Shown here: positions 8,825-16,085 of the stretch, in pieces
Position numbering within the stretch: position 1 is the stretch's first letter
Layout of the letters: each line of letters opens with the position of its first letter
Assembly (NCBI GenBank): GCA_004380135.1
Contig: QXCR01000304.1
Coordinates: forward strand, 1 to 19,843
Direction: 5' to 3'
Source: Stemphylium vesicarium
Taxonomy: Eukaryota > Ascomycota > Dothideomycetes > Pleosporales > Pleosporaceae
DNA: 19,843 nucleotides
The notes under the pieces: model-generated
The model's input: only the letters and a program-made list of their open reading frames with translations
What the model was told of the DNA's origin: nothing
Database searches by the model: none
Program-made: the position numbers and the translations under genes

Positions 8825-9327
8825 CTTAGTGATCTACCGTGTCCGTGCACCTAACAATCGGAGTCAATCACGATTACTCCGCCTGTGTAGACCATCCACA
8901 CAGTTATTGCAGAAGTCCCGTACAAACAATGCAGGCAATTAGATGAAGAGGGCTGTCCTTGTCTTTTCCTTTCTTTAGAATATTGTACACGCAGACGCCA
9001 CAACGGAGAGACGAGTGTAGGTCGGAGCATGTGCACATTAGGCCATGACGGAGCTAAACCTAAATGGACTACGAAAAGGGGACGAAAAAGGGCCTAAGTT
9101 CCAGTTCAACGACGGAGTCAGATACTGTTCGTGAGGGTCGCATAGAGCTAGGAGAATATAGTAATAGCGCTATCCTGGGCCGTGCACGCTAGATACCTAT
9201 TAGGCAAATCAAGAAGAGGAAGCCCCTTTCTACGGATTATAGAATAAGGGGGCGAAACTATTTAACAAATTACTCGTCAATTAAAATTTTACGATAAATT
9301 ATTAATATTGTGGGAATTGTCACAGCC
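8825..9327. other. Gene-poor stretch with a short Cys-rich open frame
   Basis: The only coding-like signal is a + strand frame at 8891-9097 (67 residues after a stop, no ATG start) with YKQCRQLDEEGCPCLF, EYCTRRRHNGE and MCTLGHDGAKPKW. The spaced Cys residues resemble fragments of fungal zinc-binding proteins, but there is no complete motif. It may be a gene relic or chance. AT-rich, unremarkable DNA follows to 9327. Confidence 0.3.
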
Positions 9328-9411
9328 AGAGCTGTGTACCGTGGCTGGGACGGACAGAGCTGTGTACCGTCGCTGGTACGGACAGAGCTGTGTACCGTGG
9401 TTGGTACGAAC
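9328..9411 (+). repeat. 28-bp tandem repeat, three copies
   Basis: Copies at 9328-9355, 9356-9383 and 9384-9411 each start AGAGCTGTGTACCGT and end in GGAC or GAAC. The differences are a few substitutions. The unit length is not a multiple of three, so the overlapping short open frames here are not a real repeat protein. Confidence 0.85.
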
Positions 9412-10067
9412 CAGGCCGAGCAACGTTCGTGGGGATCCGACAACCTATATAGCAGAGACAGCTTTGAAGAGAGAACACGACAATCGAACCTATTACCAAG
9501 ACAGCATGCATTTATAGTTATTTCCTTTCATCACTAGTGAGCCTTCCAACAAATATCTTAATAGTAAACTTTGTAGCTACGTTAAGACTAATAAGAAAGA
9601 CTATATTTAGATTAAAACCTAAGCCCTAGTTTACATCCTCCTTTAATCCCTCTTATTAATCTCCAGTAGGCTATGCAATAGCTTGATTTCCCGCTCTAGG
9701 CGTAGAGTTGTCGCGTTGTCTAAGACGTACGTAAAGATCCTCTGAAGCTTCTAAGCTGGTATGGTTTCCTTTGCAACAATAGATTGTTATGAAAATGTGC
9801 TTGCGATTTTTATTCCAATCTAGCGGATTCTTGTTCCATTTTCAAGCGCTAGCGTTCATCTCTGTAAGGGGCTAGCTCTAGGAGCACTCAAGGAGTAGAT
9901 AGCCGATGGCAAGGCCAGGTATACAGTGGATTGTATTCGATGAAGAGCAATCGGTCTATCTACGCTGGTGGTTATCTACCTGTCGGATAAACATCGGTCC
10001 GAGGTGATCTGAGCGTCTATCAGACGCGTCCACCGAGATTCCATCGAGGAGCTCTACCAAAGGGCGT
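9412..10067. other. Gene-poor stretch with a possible decayed coding fragment
   Basis: No intact gene is seen. On the minus strand at about 9610-9790 a frame reads KLQRIFTYVLDNATTLRLER and continues EIKLLHSLLEINKRD before several TAA/TAG codons. The heptad-like Leu/Ile spacing and the stops at Gln-like positions suggest a RIP-damaged relic. An overlapping frame is also open, so the call is weak. The rest to 10067 shows nothing recognisable and may include the 3' untranslated region of the DUF2306 gene. Confidence 0.3.
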
Positions 10068-10751
10068 TCAGCCCGTTACAATCTCTTTTCTATTGGTGTA
10101 GTACCAATATAACTCCGCCATAATAGATGAAGGCACCCAGCTAAAGAAACTTCCCAAAGTTAGACACATCTTTGTGCTATATCCCATATAAGCAAAGAGA
10201 TGTATTTGCCATCGAACGTGGAAAGCTCCGTAGGTAAGAATAAAATTTCTTGTCATCCACCTCTTGTGTTGAGCGATTTTCTTCTTAATAATGTTTTCTA
10301 TCCCCTTAGAGATTGTAATAAGCCAGTAAATCGATAATACAAAGAAGTGGTAATGGCCTTGACGGGTTGAATTCGCGGTCCATGCAGCTTTTAACCCAAA
10401 GACGCCACCACCCAGAACTCCAATGCTGTAGATGCGCCCGATCAATTTGTGAAACGCTGGCCATCGGCTCCGGATTGCTGCAACAAATTGCAATGGTCCA
10501 AATGTTATTGTAAAAATCGAGAACCAGATATGAGCTGAACTTGCAAATAAGCCCATCATCCTCTTGTTCTCTTCAGGATCGCCGAACCCGTCACGCGCAA
10601 GAAACCAGAAGGCGTAGTATGCTGTGAGCAACGAACTCGCGCAGACGAAGTACCACTTCAAGCCTGGCATCTCTCTGTTACTCTTGCGAAGGGTATATTG
10701 TTGGGGCTTCGCATTGAAATAGGTGGGAGTGGTTGATGTTGATGCCATCAT
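10068..10751 (-). CDS. DUF2306 family integral membrane protein, paralogue A (227 aa)
   Basis: The frame is intact, with normal base composition and no intron. Hydrophobic spans at about 31-52, 73-92, 104-122, 133-150, 168-188 and 195-214 predict about six membrane helices. The family fingerprint is visible: FGDPEENK, HIWFSIFTITFGPLQF (H74), FHKLIGRIYSIGVLGGGVFG (H101), AWTAN, GHYHF (H133/H135) and QHKRWMTRNF (H162). The histidines next to membrane spans are conserved in the second copy at 12450 and might bind a metal or haem, but the family (PF10067) has no established biochemical function. The 30-residue hydrophilic N-terminus is longer than in the partner. Two adjacent ATGs (10751, 10748) are possible starts. 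The gene is transcribed away from 12450-13061. Confidence 0.9.
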   Translation of the reverse strand: MMASTSTTPTYFNAKPQQYTLRKSNREMPGLKWYFVCASSLLTAYYAFWFLARDGFGDPEENKRMMGLFASSAHIWFSIFTITFGPLQFVAAIRSRWPAFHKLIGRIYSIGVLGGGVFGLKAAWTANSTRQGHYHFFVLSIYWLITISKGIENIIKKKIAQHKRWMTRNFILTYGAFHVRWQIHLFAYMGYSTKMCLTLGSFFSWVPSSIMAELYWYYTNRKEIVTG

Positions 10752-10870
10752 TTCTTGCTAGAGGATTGAGATTGTATTTGTGACAAGAATGCTTTGATAG
10801 GAATCGTGCAAAAAGAGAATCCTAACTAGAGAATTTGATAATGCTTCAAGTGCACCGCACATTTCACAGC

Positions 10871-10879
10871 CCTTTATAA
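10871..10879 (-). promoter_or_regulatory. TATA-like box of DUF2306 gene A
   Basis: Minus-strand TTATAAAGG about 120 bp before the start codon. It is a plausible core promoter element, judged by motif and distance only. Confidence 0.4.
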
Positions 10880-10902
10880 CGGTCGGACTGCTGCCGTTTT
10901 AG

Positions 10903-10989
10903 GACTGGTCTGATTGCAGGTTCTTGGCGCACCTTCGCCAAATATTACCCACACGGCCCCACTTCTTACAGACCAGTCTAGACTGTGGG
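10903..10989. promoter_or_regulatory. Paired inverted repeats upstream of DUF2306 gene A
   Basis: GACTGGTCTG (10903-10912) and CAGACCAGTC (10969-10978) are a perfect 10-bp inverted pair. TTGGCG...CGCCAA (about 10924-10941) lies between them. CCCCAC (10957-10962) and GTGGGG (10984-10989) form another pair that overlaps the right arm. They lie 150-240 bp upstream of the gene. They could be regulator sites or the remains of a small inverted-repeat element. Confidence 0.4.
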
Positions 10990-11442
10990 GACCCTAGGGT
11001 ACTTCAATATTACTAAATAGGTAAGGTGACGAAGTGTAAGGGGCAGTTATAGGCAATAGTATTTGCTTCACACTGCAATGGAATAGTGGGGGATGGCTCT
11101 GTATTACTACACTAGATGGGGGGTAGTAAGGAGAATAATTCTTGCCCCTCTTCCCTTGCGCGAAGCGCAGGTTAAAAGCAGGTATCTTCGCCAAGGCGCG
11201 AGTGCAAGAAGCAAACATGTTGGGACTGAATGCGCCCAACTGCAGGCCTTCGGCCTGAGTGTTACACGAAGCCTTTCACTTAATCTTGATCTATGCTATA
11301 GGGCAAGAGCTACTATAAAATTAGTCAAATATAATAGAGCAGCGAAAGGCTAGTATTCTCAAATACTAACAACATCAAATGTAGCTGTAGCGTTTCAGGT
11401 TGCGCGTTTAGTAGTTATTATTCAGACACAACCCTTACTAGG
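10990..11442. other. Noncoding stretch between DUF2306 promoter region and MITE
   Basis: Short open frames on both strands overlap each other and have no recognisable protein content. A small perfect hairpin CAGGCC-TTC-GGCCTG lies at 11243-11257. I see no gene here. Confidence 0.4.
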
Positions 11443-11450
11443 TCTACGGC
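11443..11450 (+). repeat. Left target site duplication of G-rich hAT element
   Basis: TCTACGGC, identical to 11915-11922. Confidence 0.88.
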
Positions 11451-11914
11451 TAGGCTGGCAAATGGGTTGGGGCAACCGCGGGCTAGGTTGGGGTTGGGTC
11501 ATGGGCTGCAAGGACCAGAGTCGGGGTTGGGTCGGGGGTACACCGGCCCGGGTCGGGGTTGGGGTGGGGCCACTCTAGCACGGGGCTGGGCCGGGTTGGG
11601 GTTGGGTCATCTCGTTCTCCTCTGAAAAAGTCGCTTGTATAGAGCTTCTACATTATCACAGTTGTTTATCACAACTCCTGCATATATAGCTTTATTATGA
11701 TGCGCAGGCAGCGCAGCTATCTAAATTTGTAGCTATTTTCGACTAACCCAACCCTGACCCCTACTATGGCCCAGCCCATACCCAGCCCTAATCAAGGCTG
11801 ACCCAACCCTGCCTCTATGCTATTACTAATCACCTTGGGTTGGTGTTGGGTTGGGTTAGGGCCGCTGCCAAGACGACCCAACCCCAACCCAACCTAGACC
11901 CATTTGCCAGTCTA
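11451..11914. mobile_element. G-rich non-autonomous hAT element (464 bp)
   Basis: The ends are TAGGCTGGCAAATGGGTT and, inverted, TAGACTGGCAAATGGGTC. Perfect 8-bp target duplications TCTACGGC flank it (11443-11450 and 11915-11922). TAG-type ends and an 8-bp duplication place it in hAT. The left arm is packed with GGTTGGGGTTGGG-type runs and the right arm with the complementary CCCAACCC runs, leaving an AT-rich centre of about 140 bp with no coding capacity. It shares its terminal sequence with the foldback at 15042-15197. It lies in the shared upstream region of two divergent DUF2306 genes. Confidence 0.88.
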
Positions 11915-11922
11915 TCTACGGC
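11915..11922 (+). repeat. Right target site duplication of G-rich hAT element
   Basis: TCTACGGC, identical to 11443-11450. Confidence 0.88.
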
Positions 11923-12449
11923 CGTATCGGCATATAATCAAGACTACACTCCGTGCCTTGCGTGATATTAATCCTTGCTTTAGATCGACGCGATCACTAA
12001 TCTTATAGTTTCTTTACCCATACGTACGTATACTAGAGCCAAGCGGAGTTTAAGACTTGGAGTGTTAAAGTCAACTACTAATTAGGCATAGATTTCTAGT
12101 TATCATACCTTAGCGTAATTCTATTCACTACTCATGCTTTCATCGAAAGACGATCCATTACGTCATCTAAGCAGGATATGACGTGAATTTGCATTAATTA
12201 GAAACGTAAGTTTCACTACTAAATTCAAGTGTTATAAGAGAATAGCAGATCGTGATTCAAAGTGCTACGTAGCTATACTGTATCCTAGTTTCAGCGACTC
12301 TTCAAGCCAAAGTTGTCACGCTAGTCTACTCCAATTTTTCAAGGACGATAGTGAAAAGCAGCACCTCTTACCTTTACCTAGCACTCACGCCCTTAAACGG
12401 CCGATTCCCATATTTTCTATAACGATTCAAATAGAACTTTCTCGAAACT
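11923..12449. other. Upstream region of DUF2306 gene B
   Basis: No coding signal or clear repeat. The base composition is ordinary, with CpA/TpG present, so it is not RIP-damaged. The last 100 bp is pyrimidine-rich (CTCTTACCTTTACC near 12364-12378), as is common in fungal promoters and leaders. No convincing TATA box was found. Confidence 0.4.
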
Positions 12450-13061
12450 ATGGCGACTCAAAAGCCAGGTGGTTTTTGGTGTTTCGTTCTTGGATCCTCC
12501 TTTCTCACGTTCCTGTACGCACTATATTTCCTCTCCGGCCGTACATTCGCCGATCCGGTGGAGAACAAGAGAATTCGGTCTTTAGTCGCCAGTAAAGGAC
12601 ACATAGCCTTCTCTACTCTCACTTTAGCCTTCGGCCCGATTCAATTCCTCCCGATCATTCGAAACAAATGGCCTTTGGTCCATGTCTGGGCTGGACGCGT
12701 ATACAGCCTAGGAGTTATTGGTGGAGGGGTTTTCGCACTTAAAGCGAGTTGGACAGCGAACACCCTTCCGCTAGGCCACTACCATTTCTTAGCATTGACT
12801 CTGTGTTGGCTTTGTACTATCGGTCAGGGATTAAGGGCCATTTGGAGGAAAGATATTGCGGAGCACAAGAGGTGGATGACGCGAAATTTCATCCTATCGT
12901 ATGCTGCTACCGTGATTCGAGCGCAAATGGCTATTTTGCGTACCGTAGGGCTTACGGAGAAAGAGTCGTTGACGATCGCCAGCCTTACTAGCTGGGTCCC
13001 CACCGCAATGGCAGCGGAATTGTGGTGGTACTTTGATGACAAGAAGACGAGAATCAACTAG
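12450..13061 (+). CDS. DUF2306 family integral membrane protein, paralogue B (203 aa)
   Basis: The frame is intact from MATQKPGGFW to a TAG, with no intron and no RIP damage. By eye about half the residues match paralogue A at 10068-10751 along its whole length: FADPVENKR, HIAFSTLTLAFGPIQF (H51), RVYSLGVIGGGVFALKASWT, GHYHF (H110/H112), AEHKRWMTRNFILSY (H139), TSWVP and AELWWY. About six membrane helices are predicted, starting near residue 8, so the N-terminus is about 20 residues shorter than in A. The function of the family (PF10067) is unknown; the conserved histidines suggest a cofactor or metal site, which is inference. It is divergently oriented to its paralogue across a region carrying a hAT element. 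Confidence 0.9.
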   Translation: MATQKPGGFWCFVLGSSFLTFLYALYFLSGRTFADPVENKRIRSLVASKGHIAFSTLTLAFGPIQFLPIIRNKWPLVHVWAGRVYSLGVIGGGVFALKASWTANTLPLGHYHFLALTLCWLCTIGQGLRAIWRKDIAEHKRWMTRNFILSYAATVIRAQMAILRTVGLTEKESLTIASLTSWVPTAMAAELWWYFDDKKTRIN

Positions 13062-13096
13062 AAGACTGTTACGACCCGAAGTCAAAACGCTTACGA

Positions 13097-13126
13097 CCAC
13101 GCCGCAACCACGCCGCAACCGCGCCG
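13097..13126 (+). repeat. 11-bp tandem repeat after DUF2306 gene B
   Basis: CCACGCCGCAA at 13097-13107 and 13108-13118, then a partial CCGCGCCG. Noncoding, 35 bp past the stop codon. Confidence 0.6.
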
Positions 13127-13200
13127 TACGAGCAAGACCAGGATGGCGATCCTGCAAAACGCTGGCTGTCAGCAGTCACGTGACCGATCACTGCGCCAAG

Positions 13201-13316
13201 GACTATCACTAGGAGCGATTACGACTACCGCAACTATCGCTAGGAGTGATTACGACTATTATAACTATCGCTAGGAGTTATACCCTACTATTATTAGGAG
13301 TTACTATAACTATTAT
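13201..13316 (+). repeat. ~31-bp decaying tandem repeat, about 3.7 copies
   Basis: The unit contains ACTATCGCTAGGAGTGATTA. Copies at 13201-13231 and 13232-13262 are clear. A 32-bp copy at 13263-13294 and a truncated one to 13316 become progressively AT-rich. The rest of 13127-13456 has no gene. Confidence 0.7.
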
Positions 13317-13423
13317 ATAAGTATATAGCTGCTAGATGTCAAGAATATGAATAGATCGATACTGGATACACCCAATGTCACATAGTACGGCTTGTAATGG
13401 TCTGCATTGACTAGAGACGATTT

Positions 13424-13442
13424 GCTATCGAGCCACGATAGC
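13424..13442. repeat. Small perfect hairpin
   Basis: GCTATCG (13424-13430) and CGATAGC (13436-13442) around AGCCA. It sits 15 bp outside the pogo-2 element. It might be a terminator-like or element-edge structure; no further support. Confidence 0.35.
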
Positions 13443-13458
13443 GAAGAGTAAGCCTATA

Positions 13459-13507
13459 ACGTGCACCACCAGTAAGCGGCCCACACCAGTAAGTGGCCCA
13501 CCCCACC
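13459..13507 (+). repeat. pogo-2 left terminal inverted repeat
   Basis: Starts ACGTGCACCACCAGTAAG. Two internal CCAGTAAG units are spaced exactly 17 bp apart (AGTAAG at 13471 and 13488). Inverted partner at 15549-15597. Confidence 0.9.
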
Positions 13508-14024
13508 TAACCTGACGCGACGCTCTACGCAATTGCTCTACAACAACGCAATAATATTAGATATAATTGAGAGATATAGTTAATTGTCTAGCTCTGCATA
13601 AAGTCCGAGTATGTCCTTGAACGTGACACTTCGTGCACGTCGGCGGCGCGCGCTGACGTCGCTCACCAGCCTGGCTCTGGCTGGCCTCCCTCACCACCCT
13701 TTCTGCCTCTGCAGCTAATTGCTGAGCCTGCTGCACCTGGAGCACTCCACCAGAAGCAATATATTGACGCTGATTTTCTGCACGTAGCCTCTTATTCTCC
13801 TCTGCAAGTATCGTTGCTGATTGCATCGCAAGCTGAGCGCTTTTAGCAAGCTGGCGTATCGCAACGTTCGTTGGGCTCTCTGACTGCCGGCGCAGCCGCT
13901 CTTGGAGATAGCGTACCTGCTGCTGAAGCTCTGCTACTGTATGTGGTGTCTCTGTCTGCGCTGCTGCCTGCGCTGCTGCGTTATTATCTGTGGTTGTCTG
14001 CGGTGGAGACGGTGTTCTGGCTAC

Positions 14025-14173
14025 CAGAGTTGTCAACAATCAATCATGATTGCAGATCACTACCCCGCACTAACCTATATAAGTAAGAGTTAAACTAGAC
14101 TAGGTAAATGATCTGCAAATATTTGCAAATATTTGCAGCTTGATTGCAGCTTGATTGATTGTTGACAACTCTG
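14025..14173. mobile_element. hAT-type MITE (149 bp) inside pogo-2
   Basis: Inverted ends CAGAGTTGTCAACAATCAAT (14025-14044) and their complement at 14154-14173, with perfect 8-bp duplications CTGGCTAC at 14017-14024 and 14174-14181. The interior has a second inverted pair (GCAGATCA/TGATCTGC) and tandem GCAAATATTT and AGCTTGATTGC motifs. No coding capacity. It splits the pogo-2 transposase between the DDE and coiled-coil parts. Its ends differ from those of the hAT at 4347, though both carry CAATCAATC-like subterminal motifs. Confidence 0.9.
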
Positions 14174-15041
14174 CTGGCTACTGTGAGCGACGATAGGACG
14201 CGATCTGGACGGGGAGGGACAAGGCCTATTGCCTAGAAGCCTACCTGAATATTCTACTGCGTGAATATAGTCGGCCGAATCCGTGTATAGGCTGTGAGGA
14301 AGTCTATCTTATTAATATAGTAGACGCCTTAGTAGGCGAGCTCCTTAATCTCACGTCCGTATGCGCGCTTAAGAGGAGAGTAGCAGCTCATATTTAGAGG
14401 CTAGAGGAAATAAGAGGTATAAGGTAGTATATAGAGAGTAATAATCTTATTCTCTACGCAATACTAGTCGAACTCTAGCGTAGCGTAGCTATTATAGCTA
14501 TTAAGGATAAGAAGCTAATAGACTCTAGCTATACGAGACGCTATATACTAATTAAAGTGCTTTACCTACTTAAAACTAAGTTTATCTATTATCTAGCTAT
14601 TATTAGAGACGCTAATAATCTAGTCTAGTAGGAGCCCATTATACCAGCTAGCCTAGTGGACCTTACCAGACAGGATCACGAACGGTGGTAGAGACCAGCT
14701 AGACGCATTGATGCACTCTATCGCTGTTACCCACTCGCGATTGCCTAGCTGTACGACAACTGCTCTGCCAATTCTATTAGAGCTAGTCACAACTTTTGAC
14801 GTTGCAGCGACGCCTATAGCGAATCTAGTCTCATCAAAGTTGTAGATGTCCTGGTCTAGCGCGCCGTACGTCTAGCGCGTCTCCTCTACTAGCTTAAACC
14901 ACGCTATAATGGCGATAGGATCCTTAGAGTCAGCGCGCTAGCTATTAAGCCTTCTACTCTACTTTGTCTAAAGCTCTAGCTAGCTCTAGATAAAGCGCGA
15001 CATCCAGTTCTTGCTAATAGGTTGCGGAGGTGGATCTTGGC

Positions 15042-15197
15042 TAGACTGGCAAATGGGTCTAGGTTGGGTCAGGGTTGGGTCAGGGCTGGGTTAACTAAAT
15101 AGGAAGGTACTACGCCTAACTTAGCCTAGTACCTTCCTATTTAGTTAACCCAGCCCTGACCCAACCTAGACCCAACCTAGACCCATTTGCCAGTCTA
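15042..15197. mobile_element. Foldback hAT MITE (156 bp), G-rich family
   Basis: Two near-perfect 71-bp inverted arms (15042-15112 and 15127-15197) surround a 14-nt spacer. The ends are TAGACTGGCAAATGGGTC, shared with the 464-bp element at 11451. Perfect 8-bp target duplications ATCTTGGC lie at 15034-15041 and 15198-15205. The element interrupts the N-terminal DNA-binding part of pogo-2, and its removal restores the frame. A transcript through it would fold into a long hairpin. Confidence 0.92.
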
Positions 15198-15548
15198 ATC
15201 TTGGCCACGCGTAGCGAGTAGAGTGTCTGCCATCCGTCGCACGTCGATAATATGGGGCGGAAATCCTCGTCGATCAAGGTCTAGGATCCACTGCACGAGA
15301 GACTGCTCCTTGATAGGTGATAGCTTACGCCTAGTAGATAGAATCTCTAATCGTGGCTAGACGCCGTGGAGGCGCGTCTAGAGAGTCGATTTTAGCACGT
15401 TATACGCTGCTATAAGTGCGCGCACTAATTATTTTAGATTATTACGATAGGAGGCTATAGCAAGACCTAGTCTGCCTTCACGAGAAGTCTGTATAGAGCG
15501 TTGTCGTCGCGGCATTGTGGTAGTTGTGCAGAGCGTCGGGTCAAATTT

Positions 15549-15597
15549 GGTGGGGCGGCCAGCTTACTGGTGTGGCCAGCTTACTGGTGGAGCACGT
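15549..15597 (-). repeat. pogo-2 right terminal inverted repeat
   Basis: Reads ACGTGCTCCACCAGTAAG on the minus strand. It contains two 17-bp units (15552-15568 and 15569-15585), both ending GGCCAGCTTACT on the + strand. Confidence 0.9.
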
Positions 15598-15599
15598 TA

Positions 15600-16085
15600 T
15601 AGCCCTTGCTGACTCAGCGGGGGCCGTCCAAATCCGTCCGCCTGACACTAGATAGCTGTTATACGGGGTTCGGCGATACTTCTCTATTCCTGGTCCGTAC
15701 TAAGGCAGGCGAGGTATTATATAGTAGTAGGCCTATAGAGTTGTCTAGCGACTAAGTAAGATAATAAGTATTTAAATAAAGATAATTTAATTCTATATAA
15801 ATAATAAAATAACTAGTTAGTAATTTAATTAAAAGAAATAACTATAATAGTTAACTATAATAAGAGAATTAATAAATTTTTCTATTCTTATATTCTTATT
15901 ACTAAGTTTATTACTATTCTATCTATCTCTTAGATACGTTCTTCTATAGAATAGATATAATAATAGTCTATCTTTTTATTACCTACTATTTCTATCTTAG
16001 TAGTATAGTTATTCTTAGTAGGATAGTTATTCTTAGTAGGATAGTATATTATATAACCTACGCGCCTTACGCTAATTATTAACCT
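15600..16085. other. AT-rich, RIP-saturated stretch upstream of the LINE frame
   Basis: 15600-15740 is ordinary noncoding DNA with an 11-bp palindrome GCTGACTCAGC near 15609. From about 15740 to 16085 the sequence is extremely AT-rich with almost no CpA or TpG, the end-product of RIP. It may contain the 5' part of the LINE, mutated beyond reading. An 18-bp direct repeat TAGTTATTCTTAGTAGGA occurs twice in tandem (16006-16023, 16024-16041). Confidence 0.5.
16006..16041 (+). repeat. 18-bp tandem duplication
   Basis: TAGTTATTCTTAGTAGGA, two exact adjacent copies within AT-rich RIP-type DNA. Confidence 0.8.

Larger units (their letters stand above)
13557..15515 (-). pseudogene. pogo-2 transposase pseudogene (complete frame, ~545 codons)
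   Basis: The start ATG is at 15515 (MPRRQRSIQTSREGRLG) and the natural stop at 13557. Omitting the two MITEs and one copy of each duplication leaves 546 codons including stop, in one frame with about 20 nonsense codons. Domains in order: psq-type helix-turn-helix (about 15-60); CENP-B/Tc5-type DNA-binding domain (about 65-150, SLVQWILDLDRRGFPP, KNWMSRF); DDE domain with the first Asp intact (D173 in YNFDETRFAIGV). The second and third positions have been changed to Asn (N284 in LILNSYNSYAT; N320 in PLNMSCYSPLK), spaced 35 residues apart as in this family. The C-terminus has a coiled coil (ELQQQVRYLQERLRR) and a zinc knuckle, CTKCHVQGHTRTLC. Confidence 0.93.
13459..15597 (-). mobile_element. 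pogo-2: full-length pogo/Fot1-like DNA transposon
   Basis: The element is bounded by 49-bp terminal inverted repeats that match at about 42 positions, with a TA dinucleotide outside each end (13457-13458 and 15598-15599), the Tc1/mariner/pogo target duplication. Total length is 2139 bp, or about 1.8 kb without its two inserted MITEs, which is normal for fungal pogo elements. It carries one transposase gene, transcribed leftward. Both ends and the full gene are present, so it is structurally complete but genetically dead. Confidence 0.92.

Noticed and set aside
8663..8856. Longer LTR ending at CTAACA (8856)
   Set aside because: No target duplication fits that end; ending at 8819 gives a perfect GGCCA duplication.
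9308..9537. Three overlapping 63-75 aa open frames as a repeat protein
   Set aside because: They arise from the 28-bp tandem repeat, which is not a multiple of three; both strands and several frames are open.
10994..11353. Possible small genes between DUF2306 gene A and the MITE
   Set aside because: Overlapping frames on both strands, no recognisable motif, low-complexity and hairpin content.
11463..11610. Interstitial telomere-like repeat
   Set aside because: The GGGTT/GGGGTT runs are irregular, paired with a complementary arm and enclosed by hAT ends and an 8-bp duplication, so they belong to a transposon.
12749..13157. Several 77-87 aa frames overlapping DUF2306 gene B
   Set aside because: Alternate-frame shadows of a well-supported membrane protein; none has recognisable content.
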